Assembly: GCA_003184365.1 (NCBI GenBank)
Contig: NKYR01000053.1
Coordinates: 124,001 to 188,000, forward strand
Source of the DNA: Evernia prunastri
Lineage: Eukaryota > Ascomycota > Lecanoromycetes > Lecanorales > Parmeliaceae
Length of the DNA stretch: 64,000 nucleotides
Direction: 5' to 3'
A program made the translations under genes and the position numbers. Each line of letters begins with the position of its first letter. The stretch's first letter is position 1. Below the pieces are notes generated by a model, which had not been told where the DNA came from, ran no database searches, and saw only the letters and a program-made list of their open reading frames with translations. This document shows, piece after piece, positions 12,052-23,440 of this stretch.

Positions 12052-14602
12052 TCAGCGCAACTCCTGATGTATAGTCGTTGTCCAGTCCGACGCGTTCCCA
12101 GCAGCCAAATCTAACAAACCTAATATCTGACTTGCAGACTCTTCATGCCCCTTCTTTGCAGATCCTGCAGAATACTTGAATCCAAAATTGAGACACAGTG
12201 CGATGACCAATCCAATACAAACGACGATGGGACCAATCACATTGTCAAAATCCTTGCCACTACGCTCCTCAATCATCCGACTGCGAACAATGTACATCCA
12301 CCACCCCCAGGCTCCAGCAAAGAGCGCAATCAGAGTATAGACAACTGCCAATACACGAGCGACGTTGTTGGATTCTCCAGCGGCGTTGTATAAGCCGAGA
12401 GATAAGGAAGCAAGCAGTACCGATATGTGCTGCCACTTGACAAATGTCCGCTGATTTGCAAGCCACACTTTAGGTTCCACTCGGACTGGGTTCATATCTT
12501 TGATGAGCTTGCCAGGTTCTCTGACTCCAGGAGGCAACTGCACCGATCCTTGTCGATGCGCGCGTGCATACTTGGAATTTGAGAAAGGCGATAAGGAAAG
12601 GAGACCTGTAAAAACGCCGGGCGCTGTCTCAGTCGGTCGATCGGTTTCATCGTCAGTATCGGCCTCTTCAGCTACGTCTTCAGTGCCGGTCATGGATCTT
12701 CGTTTTCCAAAATCCGTTGCTGTATTGCCTACAGGAGATCCTACCGCGGCTTTGAATGAAGGAACGGACTTCGATCCAAGAAAACTGCCGACTGCTGTTT
12801 GGTCTTCCGCTCTCTTGGCCTTCTTCTCTTGCTCTTCCTGGAAGGCAGCCTCTGGGTCTTGCCTAATGTCTGTCTCCAAATCACTTAGCCAGAAGGGAAA
12901 GCTATTGACTTGATCTTCAAAAAGCTGGGCAACTCCATGAACGAACTTCGAGAACCTTGGTTCTTCTTTGAGGAGATGCGACGACATCAGGTCCGATACC
13001 CAGTCATTGGTCTTTTTACTGGAGCCATCTTTTACTTTGATCTCTAAAAGCGCATGTGGGAATCTCGAGATCTCTCCATGCCTGATTTCGGAAAATGGGT
13101 ATCTCATGCCGAGTCTATCGATATCTCCACGATGCCAGTCCTCGGGATCTCGACAAGGTCGGTCTTCATCGAGCGAGTCCTCTCGAATGAAAGCCACGTC
13201 GGTGTCGATGGATATTCGCACTTTGTCATCACCGGGAATCTGGAATGCCGTGCGGGTGTAGTTAGCTCTCAGCACAGGTTGCAGCTGGAAATCCTTCAAG
13301 AATTGTTGTATGTCTTCGACACTCCGTTGGAGGCTGGCAACACCATTGCCTTCAGTCCCCTCCCGATCTCGAAGCTTTTCTAGGCTCTTCTCCATCTTGT
13401 ACTCTCCTTTGATGAAGGGCTGAACATACTTCTCCTTGATGGCGAAGCGAGAGTCTTCGCTGTCTCCGCTTTCTTCAAGTGTCTTCTTTTCGAAAAAGAT
13501 CTCAGGTTTCTCGTCAAGCTGGCCAAACCATCTTAGCCGTAATGAGGAAGCATTTGAGGATCTTTCGACTTTCCTGTTGTAAAGGGAAAATTGCGGGTTA
13601 TCAAAGTACAGTGACGTTATGGTAGGGTCGGACTGGCCACCTTCCACAACCTTGGATGTTTGGGGATTGTAGACTAGGACTGGAAGACGGCGGAGAATGT
13701 ACGTTTTGACTTCGAGGAGATTCTCTGGGTGTACCCAAACTAAAATCATAGTCAGCATGGATATGATCGCGGGACATTTCTAGCAAGTCACTTGCATTTG
13801 TGGGATGTGTAAGTCTCTTTTCCGCTTTTACTCCCTGCCAAAAACTTGGTCCTTTCACTACCGCTGTTCATTCTTTGTCTGACGAATGTATACATTGCAG
13901 ATATTCTAGTATCAACATGAGCCTCAATCCCGAAGGCTTGTAGGAGTGATTGGTCATTGAAGTGACTTACCTGTAGAGCAAGGGCGAATAGTCCTCGGTA
14001 TTGAATGGCAACGCTGCCAATCTGACCTGGAGCAATGGTCGTACCCTGTACTTTGACCCTCGTTTTCGGTCGTGCTTCTTTACAGCCTTCAGAAAGCCAG
14101 TATAATTGATACGGCTGTATTTCTCAAGCTCATTGATTTCATTTGTTATATCGTCCAGCTCCTTGAGTACTTGTTGCAACTTGTCATCTTGCTGACCGTT
14201 CTCATCCTGCTTCTCATCCTGCTTCTCGTCCTGCTTCTCGTCCTGCTTCTCGTCCTGCTTCTCATCCTGCTTCTCATCCTGCTTCTCGTCCTGCTCATGG
14301 TTCTGGCCTGAAGTCTCTTTGCCCTCTGTCTTCAATCCCGCTTCTCGTTCTAGCCGCGCCTCGCAATCCGACGTTCGGTCACGGAGACCTTTGTACTTCT
14401 CGGCTTGAAAGGCATTGACCTTTTCTAGCTGGACATTGACAAGCTCTTCCACAAATCTACCCTCATCATCCTCCGTCCATTCTCGACCTTCATCCTCCGA
14501 AGGATCATCTTCCCGGAGAAGCTGCTTCAGCTTCGCATAGTCGATATAGTTGGAGGCCCACGGCTCATAGATAGAATTTTTCAATGTCCTGCCGAAACGC
14601 AT
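12052..14602 (-). CDS. Vacuolar transporter chaperone, VTC2/VTC3-type SPX polyphosphate protein
   Basis: Three exons, complement(join(12052..13739,13796..13905,13971..14602)), give 809 aa. The VTC complex makes polyphosphate from ATP and moves it into the vacuole. Domains: an SPX domain (1-about 210, start MRFGRTLKNSIYEPWASNYI, and the lysine-rich KYSRINYTGFLKAVKKHD that binds inositol pyrophosphates); a triphosphate-tunnel domain (about 250-560) with LRLRWFG, FEKKT, RFAIKEKYV, TRTAFQIPGDDKVRIS, LLEIKV and RFSKFVHG; and a C-terminal three-helix membrane domain (about 690-790). The block DRPCRDPEDWHRGDID and the 809-aa length fit Vtc2/Vtc3 rather than Vtc4, although the basic tunnel residues look retained. 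Intron 1 is 13906..13970. Intron 2 (13740..13795) must use a GC donor to keep frame (SHKFWVHPENLLEVK). The SPX domain contains a (DEKQ)n expansion. Confidence 0.92.
13740..13795 (-). other. GC-AG intron in the VTC gene
   Basis: The intron starts GCAAGT, the standard GC-type donor, and ends TTTTAG, with a GCTGAC branch site. Using the GC donor restores the conserved SHK-F-WVHPENLL frame. The nearby GTGACT donor, 4 nt downstream, puts the next exon out of frame. Confidence 0.8.
14201..14295 (-). repeat. 12-bp coding minisatellite in the SPX domain, (DEKQ)n
   Basis: About eight copies of a 12-bp unit (plus strand CTCATCCTGCTT, with A/G variation at the fourth base) encode tandem Asp-Glu-Lys-Gln from about residue 105 to 134 of the VTC protein. 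The run falls in the linker between SPX helices. Units are nearly identical, so copy number is likely to vary between strains. Confidence 0.9.
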
Positions 14603-16452
14603 TGTATTACAAAATTGCCTGTGGATACTAACCCACAAGAGCACCGCACCCGTTAACTTTTCAGTGATAAGGGGCAATGCTAGAATGGAAAAGATGCGAG
14701 AGATTTCTTACACTTGCTTTTGGCGGGGTAGAAGGGAGCCTAGGGAAGGCTCCCCACAAGAAGCGCGCGAGGCGCGGTGTGCCATACTCTAAGTACTCCT
14801 TTTTGCAGAACCTTTGGCGGGTGCTCCGAGCAGGAACGTCAGGAAAATCAAAAATTTGGCGAGAGGGTAGGGCAGAGGCGAAATGTCGCAAAAATCGTAG
14901 ATTTCAGACCCATATACAATAACATCCACATCTGTTTATAGTCTACAATTAGATGCGTTGAAATCTCCGTACTTGATTCTATATTTTGTATAATTTGTAT
15001 ATAAAGTAAAGTATTAACACACGTTGTGTAACATGTTCAAATTTGAGATACTTTGTTTACTTTTTTGGTTTTCGCGCGAAAACTTCATAAAAATATGAGT
15101 TCTCTCTTCTACAACGTGTAATAAAGCTATATTTTGTATACAATTAATGTAAAATAGATAATCAAATACGGAGATTTCAACGCATCTAATTGTAGACTAT
15201 AAACAGATATAATTGTTATTGTATATGTGTCTAAAGACTCAAATTCATCAAATTCTTGAAAAAATTTGTTTACTTTTTTCAGCCCTATTTCAAAAAAAAT
15301 GAAAATTGCTTAGATTCGAGCTTTGTAACGTACAATCAATAATAACTTTGTGTGATATATAGTAGATTGTTATGTAAGAGTATTAGATATGCTCTTTCAA
15401 TTGCAATTAGTTGTAAGCTTTAAACAGAGGTGGTTATTATTGTATTAGAGGATTTAGATATTTCGCCTCTGCCCCCCCCTTCCAAAATCTTGATTTTCCT
15501 GACGTTTCTGCTCGGAGCACCCGCCAAGGGTTCTGCAAAAAGGAGTAAACCAATTACCCATATATAAAGATAGTCCTATACGATGAACATATACTGTAGA
15601 ATAGTATATAACTAATCCAGCTATTTCTTCTTTCGTTTTTAAAAGTCTAAATATAAAGCGTTCTTTGAAAGACAGCCACTGAAGGCGACTTCTTGAGTTG
15701 TTGAAGCTTCGAGTCCAATGTTTGACCCTTCTCCTATCAATTGAGATCCTATAAGTCTCACTTGTGGAGCAGTGATTTCATGAGGGACACAGCCATCGCC
15801 GTCCTGAGAAAGTTGCTGAACAAGCCCGTCCAGATGCCCAAGTCGCACCTCAACCTGCAAGCGACGCTCGCGTTCGCGTCCTATAGTAGTCAGAAAGCGC
15901 TAGTGCGGGAATCCTCATCCCCTCTTCTTGTACAAGTAGGATAATCTTCAATTTCTGTCGTTGGCATTCAGAGCCATTGTAAATTCTCGACTGCTTGCGG
16001 TGGTGCGTCTTTGTGCAGAGCTCCAGCACCCTCGATGTCCGATCGTTGAGAGACCGTCGTTGTATCACTTCTTACTAGCATATGAAGCGGGCTAATCCGA
16101 GAAAGCCAAACCTAGTGCTCCATGGTACCATGGTAAGCCCACAGAGCATATTGAACTTAGCTGCCACAAAGTCTTCTACAGTAACGTAATTCAGTCAATG
16201 CCACTTCAGATAAACTACTCTCGCGGCACACAATTTTCAGATTAGAAGAATCTATATTTTGTTAAATAAAAAATTTCAGGGTTGAACGATTCATTGTGAA
16301 GTTATCCGGAATTTTCACTAATCAGGGTCCTCAAGTGTACGACGAATTCTAGCACCCCCGTCGCTACCTACTCATCCATGGCGGAGCAAGAGGCCACTTA
16401 GTCAAACATACTGTGCTTATAGTCTTCCAAGTTTCAAGTCCTAGTTGCCTAA
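14603..16452. other. Intergenic region holding an inverted-repeat element
   Basis: About 1.85 kb between the VTC start and the F-box gene. It contains the 750-bp element at 14796-15545, listed separately. The left flank has a GC-rich patch (14759-14778) that recurs near 22014-22033. From 15546 to 16452 there is AT-rich DNA with short ORFs and no supported gene. The last 100 bp should hold the F-box gene promoter. Confidence 0.55.
14796..15545. mobile_element. 750-bp non-autonomous inverted-repeat element (MITE-like, TA-flanked)
   Basis: The ends are inverted copies over about 170 bp. Both begin CTCCTTTTTGCAGAACC(T/C), with TTGGCGGGTGCTCCGAGCAG just after, and continue through GTCAGGAAAATCA, GGGCAGAGGCGAAAT and a TCTGTTTATAGTCTACAATT-like stretch. 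Both ends are flanked by TA (14794-14795 and 15546-15547), the target dinucleotide of Tc1/mariner-type elements. Inside, a second inverted copy of the left sub-terminal region lies at about 15110-15232. A roughly 100-bp module also occurs in two tandem diverged copies (about 15030-15125 and 15240-15340), each with TTTGTTTACTTTTTT. The interior is very AT-rich and has no transposase ORF. Superfamily placement is inference from the TA flanks only. Confidence 0.75.
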
Positions 16453-17565
16453 ATGTCATCGTGGTTCAGTCTGCCCTGGTCTCGCCATCGCTTGGTCAAT
16501 CAGCCCGACACCGCATCCAGCAGTCTTCGAACCCTGCCATCAGAGCTTCTTCTGATGATAGCACTTCAGCTGCCACTCATTGACGCTGCCAACTTCGCCC
16601 TTATCAACCGCAGACTATCCATGCTCATTGGTCCCACCTACTGGCCTCGCCTTCGCACGGATGTCGTTATACCTGGACACCGTGAACAATTCCTCAACAC
16701 CTTTACTCGTGATCTCCCATCCTGGTTCTACTGCCACTCATGCTCACGCATCCATCCACTCGATCGCATTCGTCCAGCGGGTCCGTTCGATGAACCCTCA
16801 AACTCACTAAGGTGCCAACAAGCCCCAAATTTCAAAGGTAGTCTCTATCCGTACGGGGGTGTGCAGGGATCATTCCCCTACTATAGACTTTTGTTCCATC
16901 ACGTGCAGCTAGTAATGCGGCGTCATTACCTAGGCCCTGGCTACGGCATCTCCACCAATGATCTATCCTTTGTGCAAGTCAATGAACTTGGTGAGAGCGA
17001 GCTAAGGGGGCGAAGAACGACACTATATTCCGTGGAGGCTCGGATATGCTCGGAGCCGGCGAGATTATGTCTTCACATCCAGAGATGGGCGGTATTGCAT
17101 ACGAATGTTCTAGAACTGGCGGTGGAAAGAGCAAAGTGCGTTGGGGTGTGTCGGCATCACAACGCGGAAGAAAGTGAAATGTTTCAGCTGATTAAATCGA
17201 GCTTGGATGAACATCTTACAAGATCGGAGGGGCCGCGAGAACCAAAGCGTCGAATCTGTCGCCAATGCAAGCTCAATTATCAACTTGAGGTCTTAGACAC
17301 TGGTAGTGATGGTCTGGCGATCGTCACCACAAAGTGGTTAGACCTAGGATCAGGGCTGACACCATTGGATCAAAAATGGAGGTTCCCTACGAAATATACA
17401 CTAGAGGACGATGGAATTGACCATGCAGGCGATGCTGAAAAGTGTAGACTGGAATTTGAGAAAGAAGAGGGACTAAAGCACCACGCCATCACCCTTCGCA
17501 ATGCGTCTCACTTGAGCAAGCAGCAGTACAGGAAGACCATGAACAAAATATCTGCCGGAGTATAG
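16453..17565 (+). CDS. F-box protein
   Basis: A single exon of 370 aa. An F-box lies at about residues 25-70: LRTLPSELLLMIALQLPLID, then ANFALINRRLSMLIG and TYWPRL. F-box proteins link substrates to SCF ubiquitin ligases through Skp1. Downstream is a CHSCSRIHP-type cysteine/histidine pair, later CVGVCRHHN and RICRQCKLNYQLEV, suggesting a small metal-binding module. This domain order is common in large F-box families of filamentous ascomycetes, so the substrate cannot be predicted. The ATG at 16453 lies just after a short leader (CCTAAATGTC). No intron is needed. Confidence 0.85.
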   Translation: MSSWFSLPWSRHRLVNQPDTASSSLRTLPSELLLMIALQLPLIDAANFALINRRLSMLIGPTYWPRLRTDVVIPGHREQFLNTFTRDLPSWFYCHSCSRIHPLDRIRPAGPFDEPSNSLRCQQAPNFKGSLYPYGGVQGSFPYYRLLFHHVQLVMRRHYLGPGYGISTNDLSFVQVNELGESELRGRRTTLYSVEARICSEPARLCLHIQRWAVLHTNVLELAVERAKCVGVCRHHNAEESEMFQLIKSSLDEHLTRSEGPREPKRRICRQCKLNYQLEVLDTGSDGLAIVTTKWLDLGSGLTPLDQKWRFPTKYTLEDDGIDHAGDAEKCRLEFEKEEGLKHHAITLRNASHLSKQQYRKTMNKISAGV

Positions 17566-19180
17566 ATATTACAAGCTGGTCGGCGTAGGAGTTTGTATGA
17601 TGACTTTCCCACGTTGTACTTTTCTCTTGCTTTGGGGGTGTGGACACTGTACTGCGCAGTGACCGGCTGGCAGGATTACCACAAGCTTCGATAATCCGCA
17701 GGATGTGAGAATCGGGACTTTTATGCGCGCGTGATGGTAGTCTACATAGCAGTCCATGAACTGCAGAGGCTGTATCTCCACTGACAGGTTAATTTGGTCA
17801 AAGATGAACAAGGAGTGTTTTTTTGATTCAATTCTAATGGCGCTGGTACAATGGTGTTGCGGTGCCCCTTGCTGCGCTTCGATGATATTGAATTTCGCAA
17901 TGCACCCTTATATGAGAATTATTAATGGCCCGTAAGTTCATGTCCCCTTGAGGATCCAGGGTATCTATTTCTGAATAAAATGCTTTACTTCTGCCATGAG
18001 TCGTCATCCTCCTGGGATATCCACTGCTCTAACCCGCCCCTCTCGTACAGAGTCCAGGAATCAGCTTGACTGGTTTGCGCGGCCTTTTGCATAGAAGAGC
18101 GGCGTTTGCTGATTAAGTCTCTGGTTTGAAGAAGGCCCATTCCCAACATTCAAGGTCACATATCAAGGACGATGTTTCGAAGGGCGAGACGACTACCTTA
18201 ATGACATGACTGCGGCTAGAGTAGCGTTCCTTGGGGCTTAGGAGAGGAGGGGGAGAGCAGAGGGGGCCCACCTGAGCGAATACTAATTTTTGATACAAAA
18301 CTCGCATTTATTCGAGTCGATACTCACAAAATTAGAACCAGAGAGAGCTTTTGTTAGGAATTTTTGAAAGACATGTTGTCCTAAAGACTGACATCTCCGA
18401 TCTGTCCAAGTTTAAGCAAATATAAGAGGAGAGAATTTCTTTTTGTTATGAGTTGGAGAGTTTGAATATCTCTATGCACAACTTTGATTACATTCTCTTA
18501 CACCAGCATAGCATACCTACCGCATAATTCCCCGGACAAAGACAGCTTTCCACTCCAACTGATGGTGGCACTCCCTGCATCTTCGGACACAAGAGGAAGC
18601 GACATCGTCTTGCCTGGTTTCTCTGGCAGCCATGGACCTTCAGACAGGAATGGTGCCTAAATTGTGGCCACCGAGGATCAAAGTCGGTGTAGAAAACGAA
18701 ACAAAAATTTGAATATTGCCTCATCGACGTCCTTTTACTCCTCTAGCGTCCAATCCTTCAGGTGGCTGCTTACATCGTCGCACTAAAGCGCAGCTTAGCC
18801 CTTCCCGGGACACACTCATCTCTGTTTGCAACCCGCCCCTCCATCATCCATATCTTCCGGGGGAGTGAAGATCTCAGCCTTGTCTCCCGGTGCACTCTCA
18901 GCCTGATCCATCTTCCGTTCGATGCCGACTACATAACAATGGGTATTTCCGAATCGTCTGCCCACAACTTGGCCATCGTGTTTTCGTCCTTTGTACATCC
19001 AGTATTGTCACGGAATCCAAGTCTAATCTCTTGTGTCGGTGTATGCCTTGTACCACCTGCGCTGCTTTCATACGTACGCGTTGATTTTCGCTGAACTGCA
19101 TCCTCGCCAATCCTGTCTATTTTTTCTTTTATGCGATTTCCTCTCTCTCCCGATTCATCGGAGAGATAAAGCTGCATAGA
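17566..19180. other. Intergenic, no supported gene
   Basis: About 1.6 kb between two rightward genes. It contains a cysteine-rich 78-codon minus-strand ORF (18488-18724) and several other short ORFs, none with a recognisable family or splice partners. The last stretch should hold the promoter of the following membrane-protein gene. Confidence 0.45.
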
Positions 19181-21245
19181 ATGACTCATGCTCTTACGGT
19201 CGTTGTTGCACTTATTGCAAATTTATCCATACTCAACGCTCAAGGCCGTGATTATTCTCAGTGCGCCATAGACGCGAATCAAAGCTACTGGAAGGCCCCA
19301 AATGACACATTTCTTCGCGATCAACGCGGGAAGCCAACTGCCGACATGTCCCAAGCCTGGGGAATCAGCTATGAATCTTGCAAAGACATATGTGGGAATC
19401 CAGTCAACACTCGGAGCTATGATTGGAACTCATTATCTCAAGGTCTCACATCTTGGCTCTTACCTTGGCTGGCTTTGACAGCTCAGCTACCCTTCGAGAC
19501 TAAAGACAAGCAAACGAACTTGATGGCGCTGCTGCTCGCGTTGGGTAGTCCGTCTCTCATCACCTTTTCCTTGACCCTGACCATCCTCGACGCCAGGTGG
19601 ATCAATCGAAAATTCCAGCGTATCAAAGAAGATAGCAAAAATTTACGCCCACGTCGTTCTCTCCAGACCAAGGCCATCAAAGCTGCGCGACTCATCCTCA
19701 TCGAAAGTCAGCATATTCCGATTCAAATCTTCAATGGGCCGCGCAGAGAGTTTGCTCACCTTGTCGTGTGCCCAGAGAATTGGGCTTGGTGGCGTTCTCT
19801 CCGAAAAGAGATTCAGAAAACGAAAAGGGAGTGGACATATTCTTTGTATGCTCAAATTGGCTGGGTATGTGTATCACAGCTTGTGGCTATCGTCGACTTT
19901 TTCACGTCAACATCGTTCAATACGAGCATTGGCATCGGCCTTGCCATCAACAGCTTGTGGATTTGGATGATCCCAGTGGTTCTGGGGTGGGTCTATATCG
20001 GCACGCAAACTTCCGCAGGATCCATTAAAGCGGCCATAGCCTCTGTTGATGTAGCTGTCATCGGCCTGGAGAGAAACGTGACTGGTGAGTGCATTGGCAT
20101 ACGAGATCGGACAACCTTTGATGAACCTTGTACGCGATCGCGGAGTGCTCGATACTATTCCCCAAATCACGTTGCTACAGCAATGTCTGTTCCAAGCATG
20201 GACGAATTGGAGCCCATCCTATTGAAAGAGATACCGAGAGACTCTCATTTGGTTGCAAGCACGCCTGCGGACCCGGAACAGGAGTCGCGACCGCTGGTAA
20301 GGCCCGAGAATCAAGAGTCTGAGCACAGATGCCCCTCTCCCAATACGTTTCTCGGCTTTTCCATCGCGGGCTGTGAACTTGAACCAGGCCCGATCTTCAA
20401 CTACGCCCGGATTTGGAGTCACATGAATGCCGTTCAGCATGTCGCAGAGGCATTCTCGGCGGTCATTCGTCGGCAGAAAGCAAAACAAACTGTTCATGGT
20501 CAACCATGGAATGACGAACTGGGTCGGTGGGACGAAAACCTCAAAGGTTCGCCGGAGGAACTATCCAAGTACATCTCTGTGTATAAGTACGGAGTGGATA
20601 AACGCGATTTTTCAATATATGGACGAAGCTCTCCGGATTTAGTCCTGAATTGTGTTACTGCGGCATTTGTGGCCATATTCCTACAGTGGAGCTCGACAGG
20701 GGCAGCAATAGTCATTGCCTATAAGTAAGGTCTCGTCGTCCCTTCTGGGCTGGAGCAGATATTCGCTCACATGCACTAGGACTCCTGTGGTCGGCCTCGG
20801 CTGCCAATCCGGCAGCTACCTTATCTACGGCATAGTATCCACCGTAGCATGGCTCACGTTGGTCTTGTCCGCATCCCTCTCCAATCAATGGTCACTTCAG
20901 ATGGAAACTCCGGGGCTCGAACCACACGTCATCTTAGGACCTTTGGCGGTGGTAACTCGACTATTCGGTAAGTTTCTTGCGGCAGCAAACGCCCTCTATC
21001 TGGTCGCAACTTCGGTGATCCAGTTTACGGGTCTGTACGATACCTGCTGGTGCGATTCATGTATCCCCAGTCTCGGGCGGCAAGCTGGCTGGGTCGTACT
21101 GTTCGCAAGCGATGCGCAGATTGCGGCGGCGAGTAAAGAAGCGTGGATAGGAGGGGTATCGATGAGTATTGCATCCGCCGCGGTTGTCACGTTCTGTTTT
21201 CTCATCTCTAGGGGTGACGAAATCTTCGCACAAGATCCGGAGTAG
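19181..21245 (+). CDS. Multi-pass membrane protein with signal peptide, unknown function
   Basis: Two exons, join(19181..20724,20780..21245), give 669 aa. The intron joins IVIAYK to TPVVGLGCQSGSYLIYG; this TPxxGLGCxSGSYLIYG block is a feature I associate with a widespread family of fungal membrane proteins of unknown role. The N-terminus (MTHALTVVVALIANLSILNA) is a plausible signal peptide followed by a Cys-containing lumenal segment. Hydrophobic helices occur at about 85-140, 215-290, 495-515, 530-560 and 590-650. A large hydrophilic loop (about 300-480) carries basic and acidic runs. No transporter or enzyme motif is visible, so no function is assigned. Confidence 0.78.
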
Positions 21246-22098
21246 GATGGCTTTCCGGAATCATAGTCCATCGAGCTAGCAAACACCACCAGTGAAAGAA
21301 TATATAATGAGTGGAGTACTAGAGGCATGCCCGGGGTCAAGTCACAGATGATCGCAGCGTGTTTTATCCTACCAGTTTGATCGAACTTTGGTAAAGGTAC
21401 AGACAAAGAATATATTAAAAGCGAGTTAGAGAACAGAGGTGTAAGAGAATGTAGCAAAATTCGTGCGTAGACAGAGGTTCAGACTCTGCGAATCGAAATC
21501 GAAAGGGAGTATACCTTCCTTCCAGTCGCATGTGGTATCTAGAGTTCGACTTCTTTGGTCGAAAACTACGCTCTGTTGAAAGTTGAAATGAAAGATAAGT
21601 TCTGGAGTTAAAGATTACGAAGATTGACACCCTTTTTGAGCAGCGAGTCTCCCATCATGTCCAACAGAAGCTTTCCCTTTTTAGTTAGATTCTCGGATAA
21701 AGAAAACAACTTGGCAACGCGCCAGAAATTTATTGCAAGTTTTCTGAAGGTCCGGGATGCAGTTTCCGGGAGAACCTCCGATCTTGCCTGTTCCGGCTTC
21801 AAGATTAAATGGGTTGCTAGGAGTTACGGCCTTTCGTTAAAACGGTATCTCCGTGAATGGTTGAGAGACTGTTGGAACCGGCAGTACCAAATTTACTGCT
21901 TATAGGCCAACAGGAAGTGTGTCCGAGCGATTGAGTGTGATAACTGATATTGAGAAAAATTGATCTGGACTTTTGACGGGCTCGACGATACACCACTTTA
22001 GGGTTTCTCCGGAAGAAGCGCGCTAGGCGCGGTTGACACAGTAAGATAGTGGTGTAGTATTTGTCTTTCTTCCTCTTTTTCTAGACGATCATGCAATA
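21246..22098. other. Intergenic, no supported gene
   Basis: About 850 bp between two rightward genes. A 93-codon plus-strand ORF (21624-21905) lacks any family signal. Near 22014-22033 lies a GC-rich 20-mer that is almost the same as one at 14759-14778. The last 60 bp include a TTTCTTCCTCTTTTTC pyrimidine tract just before the Nudix start. Confidence 0.45.
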
Positions 22099-23440
22099 AT
22101 GGGATCAGCAGATAGCGGGCTCGAAAGTCCAGGTTCGAGTCCTTTTTATCTCAAGACTGTGCTTCAGCACATCCATCAAGAAGATTGTCCGCAACTCCCC
22201 AATCCAGAAGGCTGCAAGAAGCGGGCAGCAGTCGCTTTGATTATACGAATTCGACCCACATACCCGCACCAGGCAGTCTATGACAGCAGTCACTGCTCTT
22301 CAGTTGTCCAGCCGTTTCAAGAATGCTTGGACAGCTTCTTCTCCCAGGAATGGGTCCAGAAAGGAGATCCCGAGGTCCTGTTCATCAAGCGCGCGTCCAG
22401 GGTCGGCGACAGGTGGACCGGTCACATTGCCCTACCGGGTGGGAAAAGGGAGCCAGCTGATTCGGATGATCGTACTACAAGTTCTAGGGAAACGATGGAG
22501 GAGACTGGCCTGAACCTTGACACTGAACATTGTCTTTTCGTTGGTAACCTACCCGAGAGGGCAATCAAATCAGTCTGGGGAAAAGCGCCGTGGGTACTGT
22601 GTTCGATCTAAAATATCTGTGTCTAATCAATTGCGCAGGCTAATGGTCCTTTGTCCCTTTGTCTATCTCATTCTGCGGCACGACTTTCCTCCTTTAAACC
22701 TCCAGCCTTCCGAAGTCCATTCGGCCCATTGGGTGCCACTGAGAGGGCTTCTAACGCCTTCTCTTCGTACTGTTGTACGATGGGATCTTGCCAAGGACTC
22801 TGTGCGGCCAAAAGCTGGCTACATTGCGCAGATGCTTGCTCGGGCAACAGCTGGTTACATGCTTTTCGGTGGAATCAAGTTGAAACCGTCGGAGAGTCTC
22901 CACTGCACTGCTAACGGCTTCATCCCTGAGACCAGACGTCCAGCTACTTGGACGGAGTCTGTGACTCAAGGGATTAGTAACGTTTTCACGGGAGATCGTA
23001 CCCAGCTTGTCGAGGATGATCAGTCTCTAGTCCTATGGGGTCTGACAATGGGTATCATTGCAGACTTTCTAGAAATGCTTGACGTACACGGAACATCAAA
23101 GTTGTGGTACTGGCCAACGTTCTCCCCTCTTGACGTGCGCATCGTGATCTCTCTTCTTACATACAGATTCCGTTCACAGAAAATGCGAGAACTGACCACA
23201 AAAACCGGTAGACCCGGGCCCAAGGACGTCCGAGTCAGCGGATTTGATGGTACTACCTTCACGACCTCGGTAATGCGGCAGAGCACAGGGTCAGAGTCTG
23301 GTATTGCCGGCGGGCTTTTGCTTGACGGCTACTTTGATCGGTTGTTCAAGGCCCTCTACGTGGCTGTCTTCGTCAAATTTGGATTTGGTCTTGCTCTGAC
23401 GGCTTTCGTAATCCGACGGTATCGGCGGCCTATCAAATGA
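22099..23440 (+). CDS. Nudix hydrolase with C-terminal membrane anchor
   Basis: Two exons, join(22099..22589,22639..23440), give 430 aa. The intron (49 nt) joins SVWGKAP to LMVLCPFVYLILRHD. The Nudix fold covers about residues 40-200, with HIALPGGKREPADSDD followed by RETMEETGL. The REUxEExGU half of the Nudix box is clear, while the first half is spaced as in CoA-pyrophosphatase-like (UPF0035) members. Such enzymes split nucleoside diphosphates linked to other groups; the exact substrate is unknown. After the domain there is a PSEVHSAHWVPL block typical of fungal members. Near the C-terminus, about residues 395-420 form a hydrophobic helix (ALYVAVFVKFGFGLALTAFV) followed by basic RRYRRPIK, suggesting a tail-type membrane anchor. 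Confidence 0.85.

Noticed and set aside
13740..13791. GT donor (GTGACT) for VTC intron 2
   Set aside because: Using it shifts the next exon out of the conserved frame; the GCAAGT donor 4 nt upstream keeps it.
14072..14311. Plus-strand Leu/Val-rich 79-codon ORF
   Set aside because: Shadow of the (DEKQ)n repeat in the VTC gene on the other strand.
22131..22145. B-box-like AGGTTCGAGTCC suggesting a tRNA
   Set aside because: It lies inside the Nudix coding exon; no matching T stem, A box or cloverleaf, and no T-run terminator in place.
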